This document shows, piece by piece, positions 49,480 through 64,000 of a stretch of 64,000 bases of DNA. The position numbers were made by a program, and so were the translations under genes. Below the pieces are notes generated by a model that was not told where the DNA came from, made no database searches, and saw only the letters and a list, made by a program, of their open reading frames with translations. Every line of letters begins with the position of its first letter. Positions within the stretch are counted from its first letter, which is position 1. The DNA lies in contig NC_135565.1 in the NCBI RefSeq assembly GCF_964340395.1, forward strand, positions 7,417,742 through 7,481,741, written 5' to 3'. The DNA comes from Glandiceps talaboti. Taxonomy: Eukaryota > Hemichordata > Enteropneusta > Spengelidae.

Positions 49480-49735
49480 AGTCAGTCAGTCAGTCAGCCA
49501 GCCAGTCAATCAGTGAGTGAGTGAGTGAGTGAGTGAGTGAGTGAGTGAGTGAGTGAGTGAGTGAGTGAGTGAGTGAGTGGGTGGGTGGGTGGGTGGGTGG
49601 GTGGGTGGGTGGGTGAGTGAGTGGGTGGCTGGGTGCTTGAGTGAATGGGTGAGTGAGGGATCGGAGGGAGTGATGGAGAGGCGGGTGGGTGAGCGAGCGA
49701 GGTAATTGGCTAGTAAGTCAGTCAGTCAGTCAGTT
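49480..49735. repeat. GTCA / GTGA / GTGG tetranucleotide array
   Basis: (gtca), then about 20 units of (gtga), then (gtgg), then a mixed tail. Neighbouring tetramer classes differ by single substitutions. Confidence 0.95.
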
Positions 49736-52700
49736 GGAATCGGTGGGTCGTTGGTCGGACGATACTTAGTTTTAGTTCTTGGACCAAGTACAGTCATGCA
49801 TTCAACTTTATTGTCACGCAGAGGCGACGATAAGGATGAACATATAAATGGAAGTTTTGTTCCTCTCATAAATCTTCACTTGAAACGTTTTGAGTTTGTA
49901 ATTCACTTTTGTTTTAGGTGAGGGAAATGATATCCTTCACTTTTTTCCCCAAGTTCCCCTTAATTTAATAATCCCTGGCCTTTCGCGTTCACTCGACTGT
50001 TTAAGTTCGCTGTCACTCAGGTAATATCACAAACGAGACCACAGTTATGTTTAACGTATGAGAAAAGAGTTGGAAAAAAAACCCTTTCGGCTCAAATTAA
50101 TCAGTCTAGTCGACCACGTGACAGTCAACTCTAATTATAATATGATACAGTATACGAGGACATGTGACATGGCACACTATCTGATAGTTATCGTCTAGAG
50201 TATCGAATTTATAGATATATTCTACTGGTAGTATGACTGTATATCTTACCCGCGTACCTGGTTGAAGATATCCGACAGACATCGAATCTCTTGTGTCTAA
50301 TCGTAAATTATTGAACATAGTACGTTATATATCGTCTTTTTACCCGTCGTCCGAATATACGATATTTCAATATCATTATGGTTGTTCAAGTTCTCATGAT
50401 AGTGGACGATTTTTTTTGATAACTTGAAATTTGAATTTTTCATGTTGTTTTTGTACCTAGATACCTATAGGTCGGTCAATTCACAACATTTCAACCAAAC
50501 AAGTTGTATTCAGAATCGCGTGAGAAATTGTGTATGACGTCACGTTAGAAATGACGTCAGACATACTCACGACATCGGACATAGACGAAGTACAGGATGC
50601 GCCACCTGTACACATACCTTTACTAGCTACTTCAACGTGAAGTATACTGGGACATTGTATTCCGAGTTTTCATATTCTGGTTCCAGTTTCACACATTTCA
50701 AATATATCTCGATATTGATACGTTTTCATATTATTTAATTTCCGGATCTATGATATCACTTCACATCATTTCCTAAACTGCTTGTGAAACAATTTTATCA
50801 ATTGTTTTTAAAACTTAAAAAAATCCAAATGAAATATCCAATCGTCATCAATATGGCCACTTTATCTCTCACATGTTCATGTTATTTTAGCTATAATGTT
50901 CTCAAACTACAAAAAAAAGCAAATTTAGGGTCAAATTGTCAGGCTAAAGCTGAGTAGGGTCAGGTAACCGTAACCTGATCAAATATCAGATACGAGCTAG
51001 ACTATGAAGATGCGTCATGTTTTAACCCCTGTATCATGCTTCTCAAAGTATCTGATAGTGTGTCACGACACGACACTACACTCCACTCCGAACCTTGTAC
51101 ACACATTCAATCAGTATATGTCAGATGTAGGAGAAAAGATACCAACAAAAATATAAATGACGGTGTAAAAAGTTTATGACTCCTTATTTCCTGAAAGACC
51201 CCCTTGTTGTAATCTCCATGTACCATCACCGTACCAGACTGTCCTTGAATGGTACACTAATATGTACCGTTACCAATCCTCCCAGGTGCAAGGGCACCAA
51301 CATATAGGGAATTTATTTTATAGGCTAATAAATTTGGTGTCCCTGATTTCTACACAACGGCTGAGATCACCATATATGGCATTTAAGCTTAGTACGTTCG
51401 CCGTCAGGTTCGAAGACTGTCATTTTCATATAGTAACACAGCAACGGTAAAATTGTCGTGAGCATCATATGGTTGGCGGCTTTCTATAGAAATGACATGT
51501 TTTCCACGCGTCTTAGTCGGTATGCAGGTGTGTCATCGTCATCCCGATCATGACTCGAGTAGTCGAGGAACATGAAATACCACACCGATGTGATATTATT
51601 GACTCCGACAATTAAATACACACGTCGTGAGACATACATCAATTGAAAATCTACTTATGTTTGCATAATATTACCGGAAATGTGTTCAGTGAGACGGACT
51701 GAATTATCGCACTACCGGATGTAGTACTTGATAGTTATTATATACAAGGTCAATTAAGGTCACACTGTATTGTTAGCTTGTTCAGGTTGTTCATTTTCCC
51801 GGAAGAGTTGAATCTACGTTTATTTGAATTCTAAAGGACCCCGCCTAAATCGTGACGAAGGTCGCCCTCTCACGTGTTCCTTGTATGGGAACGATTGCCC
51901 CTATATAACTTCAGAGTGATGATCGTGTGTAAACATTTCAATGATAAGAGCCAGCTTCAGTTAAGTTTATTCAAGGCCGCGTTGACCGACGGAGTTGTAT
52001 GGTCTATCGTAGAGCGTCCGAACGGTCACTGCGAAGTAACTCGGAGTTGGAATACACGTCAACAGCACGGTGGTGATAGTAATTGCGAAATCCGTGACGT
52101 CACTGCAGAAAAGGTATTATGACACTTTTACAGTTAATTACAATACTGTAGGCTTGGCGTTTCACTCGTGTTTACACACCCTCAGACAACTTCTAATGCA
52201 AAAGAAACAGTTACATATGTGCCATATACAGTGAAGATGTAGAAGTAGTCAAGTTGAAATGTTGATTATCAGTTAGAACATAGACAATTGCACTGCAGCC
52301 ATTAAAATCATCAACACCGTGTGTACTCAGTGTTTTACATACTGCACTGTGTAAGAAAAGCAATATTTTCAATATAACTTTGGTGTAGGAATGAAACTTG
52401 ATTCCTTAAATTTGTAAAGTTTGTCATTTGTTTCGTATTCTGTCACTTGTCTTTGACTATGTGATCGATTTCTAACGACGAACGACAATACTGTATTTTT
52501 TTTCAATCAGGCAATCAACAATATATTTACTGAAAACTGATAAAATACCAATAATGATACACTGTACATGGCAATTAAATGTCTATTATATCTGTGTAAG
52601 TCGTACAGTAATAAGACGAAATCTTGATTCATTGGGGATGCTGATTTTTGGGTGCGGACTCAAAAACATCAATCTGATTGGGTACATTGCACCATAATAT

Positions 52701-53255
52701 GTTTTGGTGAAGATAAATATAACACGCGTCATTCAATACTGTTGACGGTGTAATGTATTACGAGTCGAGTAAGTGGTTATATTTGACTAATTAACGGTTT
52801 CAAAAAACGTTCCAGTCGCAGTTAGAGTCTTATACCCTTTGAATAAAGTCTGAAAAAAAACTTGCTAAAAACACTCTACTACAATTTTAAATTTAATATT
52901 AACAAACGTCCTATTTTGTGAGAAATAGTACACCTTTAGGTATGTACTATGTGGCTATCGGATATTATTTTACATGTTGTGGATACAAATTTTGAGAATT
53001 CGATTAGTTCCTTGTAGTGATATTATGAATATGGTCACATGATTATAGTAATATTGCGCTGTTTCATTGGATTTAGTGTGCATGGAATTCCATGAAACAG
53101 AACAACTGAGCTCAAGTGAATTTTTTATTGACCAATTCTACAGAAATACGTATGTAATACTTTCTAGCGATTGAATGGTATGTCAACTCAGTACAATTGC
53201 TGGAATCGTAATTAGTAACTTTAACTGGAAACCATTTTCAATATTGATGTCCTTA

Positions 53256-53625
53256 GGAAGGCGTAAAAAACAAAAAAATTGTGTGCTTCCGATTACATTT
53301 AATTTTAGAAAAAGGTGGCGTAGGTAGATTTTTTTTTCATATGAGTTCAGGCAGCTATGTTTTCCGTTGTTTTCCATATAGTCTCTGTGTTATTGGTTTC
53401 TTCTCATCAGATGTACAGCCATTACAGATTGGAAGAACAGTTTTATATTGTCTTTTTAAGTTGATTTCAGTCAGTTCCGCATCCACTATTTCATGCAAGA
53501 CTTCTCAATTTTCGCGATTTTCTTTTTTTTTCTCGAATATGTAAAAAAAAATGTTTAGGGTCGGCATGAAAAACTAGGTGGGGTCGGGTAACCGGAACCG
53601 AACAACTTTTTTTATTTGGCCTTAT
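53256..53625. mobile_element. GGCC/A-rich-end MITE, family G (sub-family 1) copy
   Basis: Full-length homologue of 35,682-36,049. The left end is CAAAAAAATTGTGTGCTTCC then GATTAC, and the right end GGGTAACCGGAACCGAACAA then CTTTTTTTATTTGGCC. Confidence 0.75.
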
Positions 53626-53971
53626 CATCAACGTATTTAATTAGTTGGACTGACGCATGCCCATCAACATCCGGGATATTCAAGTAGTTGACAAATCAAT
53701 AAAGATTCCGAGCGTCGATTCATCAATGTAGACAGTACCATCAAGGACATGTCGACAACTTATTAACAGAAAGCTGGTTATTGCATTTTCCAACTAACAA
53801 ACATTACCAATAGCAAAAAAAGATAATAAAACTCGTTAGTTTCGATATACCCAATTGCTGGCTATATACTAAATTAATGATTGCTCGAAGTACTTTGTGT
53901 CAAGCTTGTAAATCTGATAAAATTCGTAATGTCACCAGTAATCTCTTTAATAGGTACTTTATTATATATTG

Positions 53972-54282
53972 TTAAAGTGGCAATAATAATAAATTGATAT
54001 TTATTTTTTATTTGTTTATTCATAAAAACAACTTTATTATACTGTTTCCCAAGTTGACAGAAGAATGTGACACATCATATACCAAGTCTGTGTGGGTAAT
54101 TCAATTAATTGCCAAAAATAAAAAAATAAATGTGTCAAACGTTTGTTACTGTACGTCGTAAATTAACAAACTTTTGAGACATTTTCTAGCTGTTCGCAAT
54201 GTACTGAGCTATATAGTAAAGTTAGTTTTACGAATAATGAATTTTAAAAAATACCCATTTCTCATCCATATGGCCACTTTAA
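53972..54282. mobile_element. Palindromic MITE, family F copy 3, TTAA target
   Basis: The left end TTAAAGTGGC and right end GCCACTTTAA are exact inverses, which fits TTAA|AGTGGC...GCCACT|TTAA with a TTAA target duplication as in piggyBac-type elements. The interior is a diverged palindrome (CAAACGTTTGTTACTG... AACAAACTTTTGAGAC) like the other two copies. Confidence 0.7.
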
Positions 54283-54475
54283 GTACAGTACTATAGAAAT
54301 TCCCTAACCACTTATAAAGGATAAATTTACCAAATTCAAGAACCAACAAATTAGATAAAACATAGCTTTATGTGATGTCAGTGATATTTGCATATACAAA
54401 AATGTAATTAAATTATCTAAACTCATTCAGCCGGAGATAGGATGGGTAAAAGGGCAGAGACAGACAAACAGACTA

Positions 54476-54835
54476 GACATACATACATACATACATACAT
54501 ACATACATACATACATACATACATACATACATACATACATACATACATACATACATGCATGCATGCATGCATACATACATACAGACAGACAGACAGACAG
54601 GCGCCCGGGCAGGCAGGCAGACAAACAAACAGACGTACAGACAGACATTGGAACTAAGGGAACCGTGACTAAAAACAAAGCCACAAAATAACGGACGGAT
54701 GGACAGTCAGTCAGACAGACAGACAGACATACGGACGGAGAGACAAAGACAGTCAGTCAGTTAGACAGACATACGAACGGACAGACATAGTCAATCAATC
54801 AGACGGACGGACGGACAGCTAGACAATGAAGACAG
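54476..54835. repeat. CATA / CATG / CAGA microsatellite cluster
   Basis: (cata)n, catgcatg, (caga)n, then scattered CAGT/CAGA/CGGA tracts to about 54,835. Confidence 0.95.
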
Positions 54836-55610
54836 AAACATTGTACCAAACTAGACTACAATATTAGATTATTTCAGCGTGACAAAACATTCATTGAATA
54901 CCGACCTCTCCATGACAGAACTTATTTACTGTAGAGTTAGTTCCGTGTTATGTTTGCATACAGGGAACACCCATGACAACGATATTAAGTACAAAGTAGG
55001 GGGTTGTCCCATAGGGAAAATATCATGAATATTGACAATGGTAAATTACGAAGAGAGAGAAATGTGACGTCAATTCAACCGCCGTGTTATTATAGCCAAC
55101 TCATACACGTGACACGTATACTTTATATGTTAGCTATCTGTCAGTTATATTTTCATATTCGTCATTACACAGTATTTCCGCTGTCAATGTTTTCTCTTTA
55201 TATATATAGCTCTGATCATATTTAGCGATCCCGTGGTAAGATTATGTTGTCTAAAAAAAATACCCAGTTTTAAGTAGGAAGTGGTTGGTTACACGTCTGG
55301 TTTTTTTAGTGTATGATTCAACAAAATATCGAAACCTCTCCATATTCTTAGAGCGCTATAAAAGTCGAATGCTTGTTTACTCGCCTAGATCAGTACACGT
55401 AGTAAGCCTGTCAACGAATGTCCAACGGTATACACTCGTATTACAGGAGTGTATGTGTAGCAGTGGACTGTATCGGTTTGATATCAACACGGCTATAGGA
55501 CCGGGTTTCACAACATTCAACTGAGTGTGGTCTATTGAGTTACTCAAGGAATGGGTAAGAACCATACCGACCTTATAGCTAGCTATTTCATGTCAATGAT
55601 GTCAACGCGA

Positions 55611-55680
55611 AATGGGTGGACAGACAGTCAGTCAGACAGACAGACAGACAGACAGTCAGACAGACAGACAGACAGGTGGG
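55611..55680. repeat. CAGA/CAGT microsatellite
   Basis: Tetramer runs acagacag and agtcagtc. A short tract of the same kind lies at 55,863-55,882. Confidence 0.9.
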
Positions 55681-56220
55681 CGTGTACGGGTCGGTGAACG
55701 TGGATGGGTGAATGGATGGGTAGAATATGGATCGTGTACGTTGAATGTGAGTCATGGGTCCCATGGATGTGTTGACTTGTCGCTATTTAATTAAATGGAC
55801 GTATTATTGGATAGATAGATCGTAAGAAAGATGAACCTATACATATCTTATAGCCAGAGAAAGACAGACAGACAGACAGACATACGAATGAAAGGTGCAT
55901 GTCTTGGTAGCAAACTTAAAACTTAGAGCGTTTGCTTCTTCCTGTACAACACTTTAACTAGTATATATATATTTACTGCTTACAAAAGGCGTAAGTCTGC
56001 AACTCTCTTTACGGACAAATACTAGTAAAATAAATATATCTTTCACAACACGGGTCCGTTTATGGGGTTGTTAATCAGTTTGTGCTGTAAAGGTTATTTT
56101 CTGTGTCATATATACTACGTCGTGATTCGTGTTGTGTATCAGTTACGTCGGCTTGCGTCAGTTAAAACATCGATCGGCCATACGCGTATATACGTCGACG
56201 TTACATCCTACATATTTATT

Positions 56221-56600
56221 TGTCGCAGTTATACATCAGAAATATGTGTCGGTTATACATCGGCTATATGTCGGTTGTGGATAGGCTCTACGTTGGCTAC
56301 ACTTCGGTTATACATCGGCTATACATCGGTTATACATCGGCTATACATCGGTTATACATCGGCAATACGTCGGTTATACATCGGCTATACGTCGGTTGTG
56401 GATAGGCTCTACGTTGGCTACACTTCGGTTATACATCGGCTATATGTTGGTTATACATCGGCTATACGTCGGTTATACATCGGTTATACATCGGCAATAC
56501 GTCGGTTATACATCGGCTATACGTCGGTTGTAAATAGGTTCTACATTGGCTACACTTCGGTTATACATGGGCTATACGTACTTCAGCTTTATATCGGTCC
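56221..56600. repeat. 11-bp minisatellite with higher-order structure
   Basis: The basic unit TATACATCGGT/C (11 bp) repeats about 33 times. A marker block TCGGTTGTGGATAGGCTCTA recurs at 56271, 56392 and, changed, 56524, spacings of 121 and 132 bp, which are 11 and 12 units. Because three units equal 33 bp, a long frame (56062-56661) translates to an 11-residue repeat of the type RLYIGYTSVIH. This is probably non-coding. Confidence 0.85.
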
Positions 56601-57146
56601 TACACATCATCAGTGCATTGATATAACTCCTTCAGCGGATCATAAATTCATAAATGAGTAACAGAAGACTAAACTATAGTATCACGTTAATAGATCTACA
56701 AGAGTGGGTGAAACACCTACTTTTTATTGTTTATAGTTGTTACCTAGCTCGTTCATATTTATTTTGTTGTTGTTCCGTTTTGGATGTGGAAAATATTTAC
56801 TTAGAAGTCATTATAGTCAGATTATGTCACGCGTGACAAGACGTACTTACTTCACCATACGTACGTAGTGATGGGGCGCCCTCACACATCGGTCGAGAGA
56901 GGAGGCCGGTGAAAGCGGGACGACACGGCGCATGTTACCAACTACTTGCATTGGTGCGGCGTAGTTTTATTTCTGAAAAGTCGGTTGGTGGTTTTGTTTG
57001 GTTGGAGAACACACTTTGTATGTCTGCAACGAATATAAATGCATGTTTATGATGATATTCTGTTTTTAAACGTTTACCTTGCACCAGCTGTAGGTTGTAA
57101 GAATCACCTCGATTTTGAGTATTTCGTTTCTATTTATCTCTTCTAG

Positions 57147-58389
57147 TTATCTGGAATTCTGACGAAGTTACTGATAGCTATCCTGCACGTGTACAGACTT
57201 CGGATACCAACAGCAAAATGCAGTACGCTCAAAGCGCCGACGTCGTGCCGGGTAGCAGGGACATGACTGGAAGACTCCGATACAACGACCGTCCTCACAC
57301 CTTTCAGGCTCTTAGGGTTCCGATTGCTTCTATGTTTCCACAAGGTGAGCTACCACATATGAGCCAGATCAGCTGAACTAATTAACGCCTTCTTAATTAT
57401 TAGACAAGAAATGATTACCATGTTTTATATCCTCTGGTTGAACAAGACCATATTAGAAAAATTACTACATTGCCCTGTGTCGTGACAAGCCTTCGTTTAT
57501 ATAATTAAGTATAAAAGAAAGCATTTCTCATTCTAAATGGACTGCAAGCAATAACCACTGTTTTATGTAAGTAAGGGGCGAGGTCAATAGTTCAATGCAC
57601 GATAAAAAACTAAATTATTTTAGTTAGGCCTCAGACCCCCCCCCCCCCCTCCCCAACTAAATTCGCCAAAATTGAAAATTGTTTCAGGCAGTACAATCAA
57701 TTTCAAATCAGTATGTCGTGCTATAAATATAAAGCCAGTATGTAGAGAGGAAAAATAGTTCTTTTGTTGACTCTTTACGTGTACTTTATTTTAGCGCCAT
57801 GCATTTACTGTAGCAAAAGTTCTATTTTTCAAGCTGACAGTTTTTTAGAAAAAAATAGTTGTACACACAGATCCGTTAAAAGTAAAATCGTTTTTGTCGG
57901 ATGAGAACTAAAATGGCGCTCAAACCCCCACCACCAAATTAAAAGAATTTATTTTTTTAAAACCCTACATTGAAATATTGATCTCGCCCCTATATAAGGT
58001 GCAGTGATTACACCTTCACACTATCCTCTGACTTCCCGTTTTGGTACATTGCCCTCTGTATATATATGTTATCATATCTTGTTCATCTTCAGGAATTGTC
58101 ACAATGTCCAAAGTTCTGACATCGTCTTGTTTTTTGTTGAATATTAATAGATCCACGTGACTGGGCCAGGGATGACGTCATATCGTGGTTGCTATGGGCA
58201 ACAGATTACTACAAATTGGGTCAAGTTGATGTGGAAAAGTTTCACATGAACGGCAGGGGATTGATCTACCTCAATAAAGAAGGATTCGAAAGGAGAGCGC
58301 CATCTGCCGGCGAAAAATTATTTGACGATTTTCGAAGGAGATTTGCACGTGCAATTATAGCAGAGAAAAACGCCCACTACAAAATTTGA
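57147..58389 (+). CDS. PNT (Pointed/SAM) domain protein lacking an ETS domain
   Basis: Exon 57147-57344 has its acceptor at CTTCTAG. It is open from the acceptor; the first ATG is at 57218, giving MQYAQSADVVPGSRDMTGRL. It joins in phase 1 to the terminal exon 58151-58389. From that ATG the protein is 121 residues. Residues 43-113 form a PNT domain: DPRDWARDDVISWLLWATDY, YKLGQVDVEKFHMNGRGL, then FERRAPSAGEKLFDDFRRRF, matching the W-x-x-[DE]-V-x-x-W[LV]-x-W, F-x-MNG and P-x-x-G landmarks of ETS-family PNT domains. The stop follows 13 residues later and no ETS DNA-binding domain exists in this exon. PNT domains mediate protein interaction (MAPK docking, TEL/Yan polymers). A PNT-only protein recalls Drosophila Mae/Edl, which antagonises Yan and Pointed. 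Upstream coding exons are possible. Confidence 0.8.
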
Positions 58390-61222
<2,833 letters not shown>

Positions 61223-62100
61223 ACTTGGATAAATAACAAAAAAATCGAGAAATTTAATACCAATGTCGGCTGTCAGCATCGACAATTAAAGTATCTTTCA
61301 ATTATTAGTCAAAATGCGCATTATGAGATGCAAAACGTGTACTCGTCTCAATGTCACATGGCGCCACCAGCGGTAGATAACTATAAAGGCCTTCAGTGTC
61401 TTCAAAGGCCTTACAGTTGTACTACACTATGATGTACACTCCGAACGAAGTTGAAATTTTGGATACTCTTTGATTATAAATTTACAATCAGTACTAGTGC
61501 AATGGAAAACCTAAATAAATTAATGTAACCTTCATATCTGGTAAAATAATGACAATTGCAATTGTCCTTGTTTTGCTACTGTTGGTGTACAGTTGTTGTT
61601 CTGTGACGTCATCATAATTTTGATAAACACATCTTCATGTTTGATCGTCGCTAGAGGGCAGTTACAAGAATTTACGCAATTTTCCATCCAGTGTTTAATT
61701 ATTTTGTATTGCTTACCCCAAGGGTTACTCCGATTTGTGCTTCTCTACAATACGAAGTGGTTTGGTTTGTTTCATCATTTGTACCGCCTGTAGGCTGTCA
61801 TACCTGCACGGTATGTCTTATAGTCTAGTTCCTATATAATACGGTATCGTTAAGATTTACACGTGGTTTAGTTAGAGACCACGTTGGCCTCCAGAATAGG
61901 TACCTTACCAAGTACATTGAAATATGCACAACAACGTAAACTATATATACGGCACAATTCACGCATATCATTAGTCACGTGTAGCAAATTTAGCAGTCAA
62001 CGTTATAGTTACTACAGTAAATAACTGTTACAGTCCTGTCACACGTTGACCTCTGATGTTAACGTGAAATTGAATTATCCACACAGCACGCGTCTCCCTA

Positions 62101-62158
62101 TAAGGCCTAATAAAAAAAATTGTGTGGTTCCGATTACGCTCAATTTTAGAATAGGTGC
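62101..62158. mobile_element. Solo end of a family G MITE
   Basis: TAAGGCCTAATAAAAAAAAT then TGTGTGGTTCCGATTACGCT then CAATTTTAGAATAGGTG equals the left end of 35,682-36,049. The rest is absent. Confidence 0.7.
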
Positions 62159-63664
62159 ATCATGTACCGATCGACGAAATTTAGTGGAATAACTCATACT
62201 ACCTAGGGTTAACTTGGAACCATTTCAGAAGTAGTCACGGAGCAGATCGAAGCGATAGTCTAGACCTAGCTGTTTCCTTCAGCTCGCTCCCTTCTAAAGT
62301 GAATCCATACTTTATTCCTACTTTACATTCTTATCAACATAAATTATACAATACTCAAATGATTTCCATGATAAAATCACCAACACCATAAATGAATAAA
62401 CTGAATAGTGGTGTTGCCTTAATTCAATGTAAATAATATTGACAAATAGTTCGATCGAAAAATTGTTCTTGCAACTGCCTGTAATTATTTTTTTACTGAT
62501 GACAATTTAACGAAACTTTATTTTGTCATCGGAATAGTATTCGCAAACATTGTTCTCTTAGTAATGAATTCAGGACATGCGTACGGAGTTAACCTCACGT
62601 CACACCTCCAAACGTTATTCAAATCTAAATCATCTGATATAAAATTGTGAGAAATTACACCAACATCCAACAAAAATATGCACCAGTGTCACCACAACGT
62701 AAACGGGGGGAGGGGGGGGGGGCGACATCCGTCAAAATCAATCCAGCGATGGTTACGGTACACCCAACACAGAGCGCCTGCGACAATGTCAACTTCAGCC
62801 CAGTTAACGTTCTCTTCTTCCGATTTACGTACTTCTATCTCTGTATTACATGATCACTTGGTGGGAAGTTGAGTTTTTATTATCAACAGTTTCAATATTA
62901 CACATATGTGTTTTTTCCTCTGTAAGTTTACCTGAGCTTGAAATAGCGTGATGTTTGCATAATGGGTACATTCAGACCTTTGTCGTGAATAACTCAGAAG
63001 AAATGACAGTACAAGGAAAAAAAGTGTCTCACGATTTTATGGTTAACCACCCACCCACACACTTCGTACAATTTTAGTACCTTAATACCTTTCTAAATGA
63101 CGTCACCACTAACTAGTTCCTTTGGCGCTTTACCTTTATATTGTTCAAAGTAAAACGAATGCAAATATAGAATACTTCAACACGAGTCCCCCTAACTTGT
63201 TTGGATTGTTGTTTCGACTAAAATCAGTCTACCTAGCTTATCCAGGATTTGTTGGACTAACTCGTCAACTTGATTCAATTTGGTTTACCGATTAAAACAT
63301 ACTAACATATCTGATTCAGCGGTTGGTCCCTTCAAAGGCTATATACGATAAAACTAGCAAAATCCCATATTGTAAAAATGAAAATATCCATGGTTAGATT
63401 CCCATACTTTGTCGGCTTTATCTCCCGAGTATTGATGAAATTGTAAAATGTACCCAATAAAAATGAGAACTACAAACAAGGTGTAGGCTGGTGACAACAC
63501 TATACTGATACATATGCCCGCTGGGACGGGGGTACTCCCCAAATTTTCAGACAGGGGTGTGTAGCATAGACGATGGAGACAGACGCACATGGTGTACTGC
63601 CAAAGTTTCGAAAACATTTGATTTCTGATCATTTCATTTCATACCATTGCATTTCATTATATTC

Positions 63665-63988
63665 GGAGAATTTGCTTCAACCCAAAGACAAGATACTTGT
63701 CGGCGACAATACTAAATAAAGACATATCATATGTATGTGAAAAAGACCAACACTGTATTGTAATTTGTTGACTCTACTGTATACTATCACTTGACAGTTT
63801 TGAAAGACAAGGTTTGTATGGAATGATATTTATTTTTTTAAATATTGAACAACCAAGTAATTATATACGGTGATAGAAGTATACAGTCTCACCATTTTGC
63901 CTTTTTTAAACGTAAACAAATGTTTAGATTCGGTGGCTTAACCCAGGGTCGGTTGGGTTCTCAGAAACACATATTTTTTATTTGGCCA
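63665..63988. mobile_element. GGCC/A-rich-end MITE, family G (sub-family 2) copy
   Basis: Interior GCTTCAACCCAAAGACAAGA then TACT and right end TTCTCAGAAACACATATTTT then TTATTTGGCCA, homologous to 17,086-17,536. The left terminus is lost or diverged. Confidence 0.6.
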
Positions 63989-64000
63989 TATTATCCATCC

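Larger units (their letters stand above)
44200..53200. other. Long intergenic stretch, no gene recognised
   Basis: Contains microsatellites at 46,190-46,315 and 49,480-49,735, a short minisatellite at 48,186-48,290, MITE fragments near 48,400-48,500 and 50,850-51,000, and a dispersed-repeat copy at about 52,500-52,820. Open frames up to about 82 codons (for example 51,874-52,122) show no known motif or convincing splice partners. Exons of an undetected gene cannot be excluded. Confidence 0.5.
61230..64000. other. Right-edge intergenic stretch, no gene recognised
   Basis: Contains a dispersed-repeat copy (61,823-61,895), a lone MITE end (62,101-62,158) and a MITE (63,665-63,988). A minus-strand frame at 63,354-63,632 includes a hydrophobic stretch but has no supporting evidence. 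Confidence 0.45.

Noticed and set aside
51874-52122. 82-codon plus-strand frame as a gene
   Set aside because: Sequence composition is not repetitive, but there is no known motif and no matching exon or upstream signal.
56062-56661. 199-codon frame as a repeat protein gene
   Set aside because: It is explained by an 11-bp minisatellite without stop codons in any phase. No start context, splice signal or non-repeat domain supports it. Kept only as a finding.
63354-63632. 92-codon minus-strand frame with a hydrophobic segment
   Set aside because: No recognisable motif, no splice borders, and a short frame in an AT-rich area. It could be an exon but cannot be supported.

Overview
The window is eukaryotic nuclear DNA, most likely from a marine invertebrate animal. 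The evidence is an AT-rich background, spliced genes with GT-AG introns of up to several kilobases, one to two genes per 10 kb, several families of non-LTR retrotransposons and MITEs, and very many CATA/CAGA-type microsatellites. The PNT (Pointed) domain gene is animal-specific. I cannot fix the phylum from sequence alone; an invertebrate deuterostome is a guess.

Layout. 1-8.4 kb is a transposon graveyard. A minus-strand LINE (LINE A, APE endonuclease) is split by an element with 13-bp inverted termini and about 144-bp internal tandem repeats. Next comes a frameshifted second LINE (LINE B). Then a Mutator-like (MULE) remnant with about 118-bp terminal inverted repeats carries a third LINE (LINE C) inside it. 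8.4-11.9 kb shows no gene. 11.9-19.6 kb (minus) is a six-exon gene for a 193-residue protein with five PPxY motifs. 19.6-22.6 kb is an intergenic interval holding a 37-bp inverted repeat and a broken Ulp1-like protease copy. 22.6-30.8 kb (plus) is a six-exon gene for a 329-residue protein of unknown family with an X-box-like motif 90 bp upstream. 37.0-37.5 kb holds a possible two-exon micro-gene. 38.9-43.9 kb (plus) is a two-exon TMEM53/DUF829-type alpha/beta hydrolase. 57.1-58.4 kb (plus) is a gene ending in a PNT domain with no ETS domain after it. The remaining intervals hold MITEs, minisatellites and microsatellites.

I assembled the exons by hand. Each junction has GT/AG borders and each reading frame closes across all junctions, so the four main gene models are well supported as open frames. 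The functions of two of them are unknown. No operon-like or pathway link between the genes is visible. The PPxY gene and the 329-residue gene are divergently transcribed about 3 kb apart. No RNA gene and no CRISPR array was recognised.
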